This document shows positions 5,977 through 6,481 of a DNA stretch of 6,481 nt, piece by piece; position 1 is the stretch's first letter, and each line of letters opens with the position of its first letter. Source of the DNA: a bacterium (Candidatus Torokbacteria) CG_4_10_14_0_2_um_filter_35_8 (GTDB taxonomy: Bacteria > Patescibacteriota > GCA-2792135); the NCBI GenBank assembly GCA_002792135.1, contig PFNU01000148.1, positions 1 through 6,481 on the forward strand. Reading direction: 5' to 3'. A program made the position numbers and the translations under genes. Below the pieces are notes generated by a model. The model was not told where the DNA came from, did no database searches, and saw nothing but the letters and a program-made list of their open reading frames with translations.

Positions 5977-6083
5977 GTGTCATTCCTGCCCCGTACTGAT
6001 TACGGGGTAAACTCCAACAGGAATCCATACTTAGCGTAAGCAATAGAACTCCAGATGGATTCCTGCCTGCGCGGGAATGACAC
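5977..6083. repeat. Compound inverted repeat able to fold as a three-way junction
   Basis: The outer arms GTGTCATTCCTGC (5977-5989) and GCGGGAATGACAC (6071-6083) pair over 13 positions with one G-T. Inside are two more stems: CCCCGTA (5989-5995) with TACGGGG (6001-6007), and CAGGAATCCAT (6018-6028) with ATGGATTCCTG (6055-6065). The second encloses CTTAGCGTAAG (6030-6040). The layout resembles a MITE- or REP/BIME-like dispersed element without coding capacity. No clear target-site duplication is seen at its edges. Confidence 0.7.
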
Positions 6084-6108
6084 ATCGTGTTGTTCGCACA
6101 GAAATTCG

Positions 6109-6123
6109 TCCGCCTGCGGCGGA
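6109..6123. repeat. TCCGCC-TGC-GGCGGA hairpin, copy 2
   Basis: A perfect six-pair stem with a three-base loop, the same stem as at 2140-2154 and 6195-6209 but with a different loop. No T-run follows on either strand. Confidence 0.6.
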
Positions 6124-6167
6124 TTCGTATTGCTTTTGCTTCAGGCTTTTTTGATTTTTTATTTTTT

Positions 6168-6219
6168 CAGCCCTAGGCTAATCCGCCGAATCCGTCCGCC
6201 CGTGGCGGAAGAAGGCGGA
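6168..6219. repeat. AGCCCTAGGCT plus nested TCCGCC/GGCGGA repeat, copy 3
   Basis: AGCCCTAGGCT (6169-6179) is followed by TCCGCC (6182-6187) pairing with GGCGGA (6214-6219), and between them lies another complete hairpin, TCCGCC-CGT-GGCGGA (6195-6209). Compared with 2126-2154, it looks like one repeat inserted in, or duplicated within, another. It ends five bases from the yidD stop codon. On the minus strand it is followed by A-rich rather than T-rich DNA, so it is a poor terminator for yidD. Confidence 0.6.
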
Positions 6220-6224
6220 AAACT

Positions 6225-6470
6225 TTAAACTTTCTTCGGTACTGGGTCATAACCTCCCGTGTTGAACGGATGACACTTAAGAATTCTTTTCAAGCCTAGG
6301 AAAGACCCTTTCGATACTCCATGAGTCTTTATTGCCTGATAAGTATATTCAGAACAAGTGGGATGAAAGCGACAAAAGCCATAAGAAAAAAACAGGGATA
6401 GAATCCCATGATCCGGAGAGAGTGTGTGTTGGTATAGTTTGATTAGTAGAAGCAGAGGGTATTTAAGCAT
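6225..6470 (-). CDS. yidD: YidD membrane protein insertion efficiency factor
   Basis: This 81-residue protein has the full YidD signature: a hydrophobic, membrane-binding N-terminus (LLLLIKLYQHTLSP), CRFHPTCSEY (33-42), AIKTHG (46-51), and KRILKCHPFNTGGYDPVP (61-78), with cysteines C33, C39 and C66. YidD sits on the inner face of the membrane and helps YidC-dependent insertion. The length is typical of the family and the frame is complete. Its ATG directly follows a repeat fragment of the kind found at the yidC start. In the conserved cluster the genes upstream, beyond base 6481, would be rnpA and rpmH. Whether it shares a transcript with yidC is uncertain because of the 330-base repeat-filled gap. 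Confidence 0.96.
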   Translation of the reverse strand: MLKYPLLLLIKLYQHTLSPDHGILSLFFSYGFCRFHPTCSEYTYQAIKTHGVSKGSFLGLKRILKCHPFNTGGYDPVPKKV

Positions 6471-6481
6471 GTAGGTTGTAG
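6471..6481 (-). repeat. Heptamer repeat fragment abutting the yidD start (cut by window edge)
   Basis: Minus-strand CTACAACCTAC directly precedes the yidD ATG and matches CTACAACCTAA in the yidC-side copy in 10 of 11 bases; TAG on the plus strand recurs at 6472 and 6479, again seven apart. Only 11 bases are visible. Confidence 0.45.

Larger units (their letters stand above)
5895..6224. other. 330-base gene-free gap between yidD and yidC, made almost wholly of repeats
   Basis: In many bacteria yidD and yidC are adjacent. Here the gap holds, from the yidC side, a heptamer repeat at the ATG, a candidate promoter, a 107-base compound inverted repeat (5977-6083), a small TCCGCC hairpin (6109-6123), a T-rich stretch (6146-6167), and a nested TCCGCC repeat ending five bases before the yidD stop. 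No reading frame with protein character, tRNA or ordinary terminator is seen. Confidence 0.7.

Noticed and set aside
6146..6209. Rho-independent terminator after yidD
   Set aside because: On the minus strand the hairpin is followed by A-rich, not T-rich, sequence; the T-run is before it on the plus strand, where no gene ends nearby.

Overview
The window is AT-rich and uses a standard bacterial code: immA ends in TGA inside an ATGA overlap, and the other stops are TAA or TAG. Three things point to a Patescibacteria/CPR bacterium, probably of Parcubacteria type: small versions of core genes (a YidC without a periplasmic domain, a KhpB/Jag without a Jag_N domain), few Shine-Dalgarno sites, and gaps filled with short hairpins and word-like repeats. 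This placement is inferred from style and gene set; no marker gene was searched. Use of TGA as a stop argues against the code-25 lineages (Gracilibacteria/Absconditabacteria).

Layout from left to right: bases 1-158 hold the 3' end of a plus-strand gene for a 3D-domain cell-wall protein. It converges on a minus-strand block, and the junction carries two bidirectional-type terminator hairpins (186-240 and 278-303). All other genes are on the minus strand. In transcription order they are yidD (small membrane-insertion factor), a 330-base gap full of repeats, yidC (membrane insertase), jag/khpB (KH-R3H RNA-binding protein, sharing one base with yidC), pnp (polynucleotide phosphorylase, with a structured leader and the only good Shine-Dalgarno), a repeat-rich gap, a family 4 iron-sulfur uracil-DNA glycosylase, an ImmA/IrrE-type metallopeptidase, and a two-helix membrane protein coupled to it by an ATGA overlap.

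yidD-yidC-jag is the downstream half of the conserved rpmH-rnpA-yidD-yidC-jag cluster, so rnpA and rpmH would be expected beyond base 6481. These genes serve membrane protein insertion and RNA binding, and pnp adds RNA decay. The glycosylase handles DNA repair. The peptidase/membrane-protein pair is the most accessory-looking and least understood part.

The most unusual signal lies between genes. Several gaps are built from seven-base units: GAATNNN, AATTCTT, TGGTCAT and a telomere-like TTAGGGG type. The last type borders the yidC-jag pair as near-perfect inverted copies, directly abuts the yidC and yidD start codons, and supplies the jag stop codon. A 107-base compound inverted repeat that can fold as a three-way junction sits between yidD and yidC. 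No convincing new enzymatic system was found.
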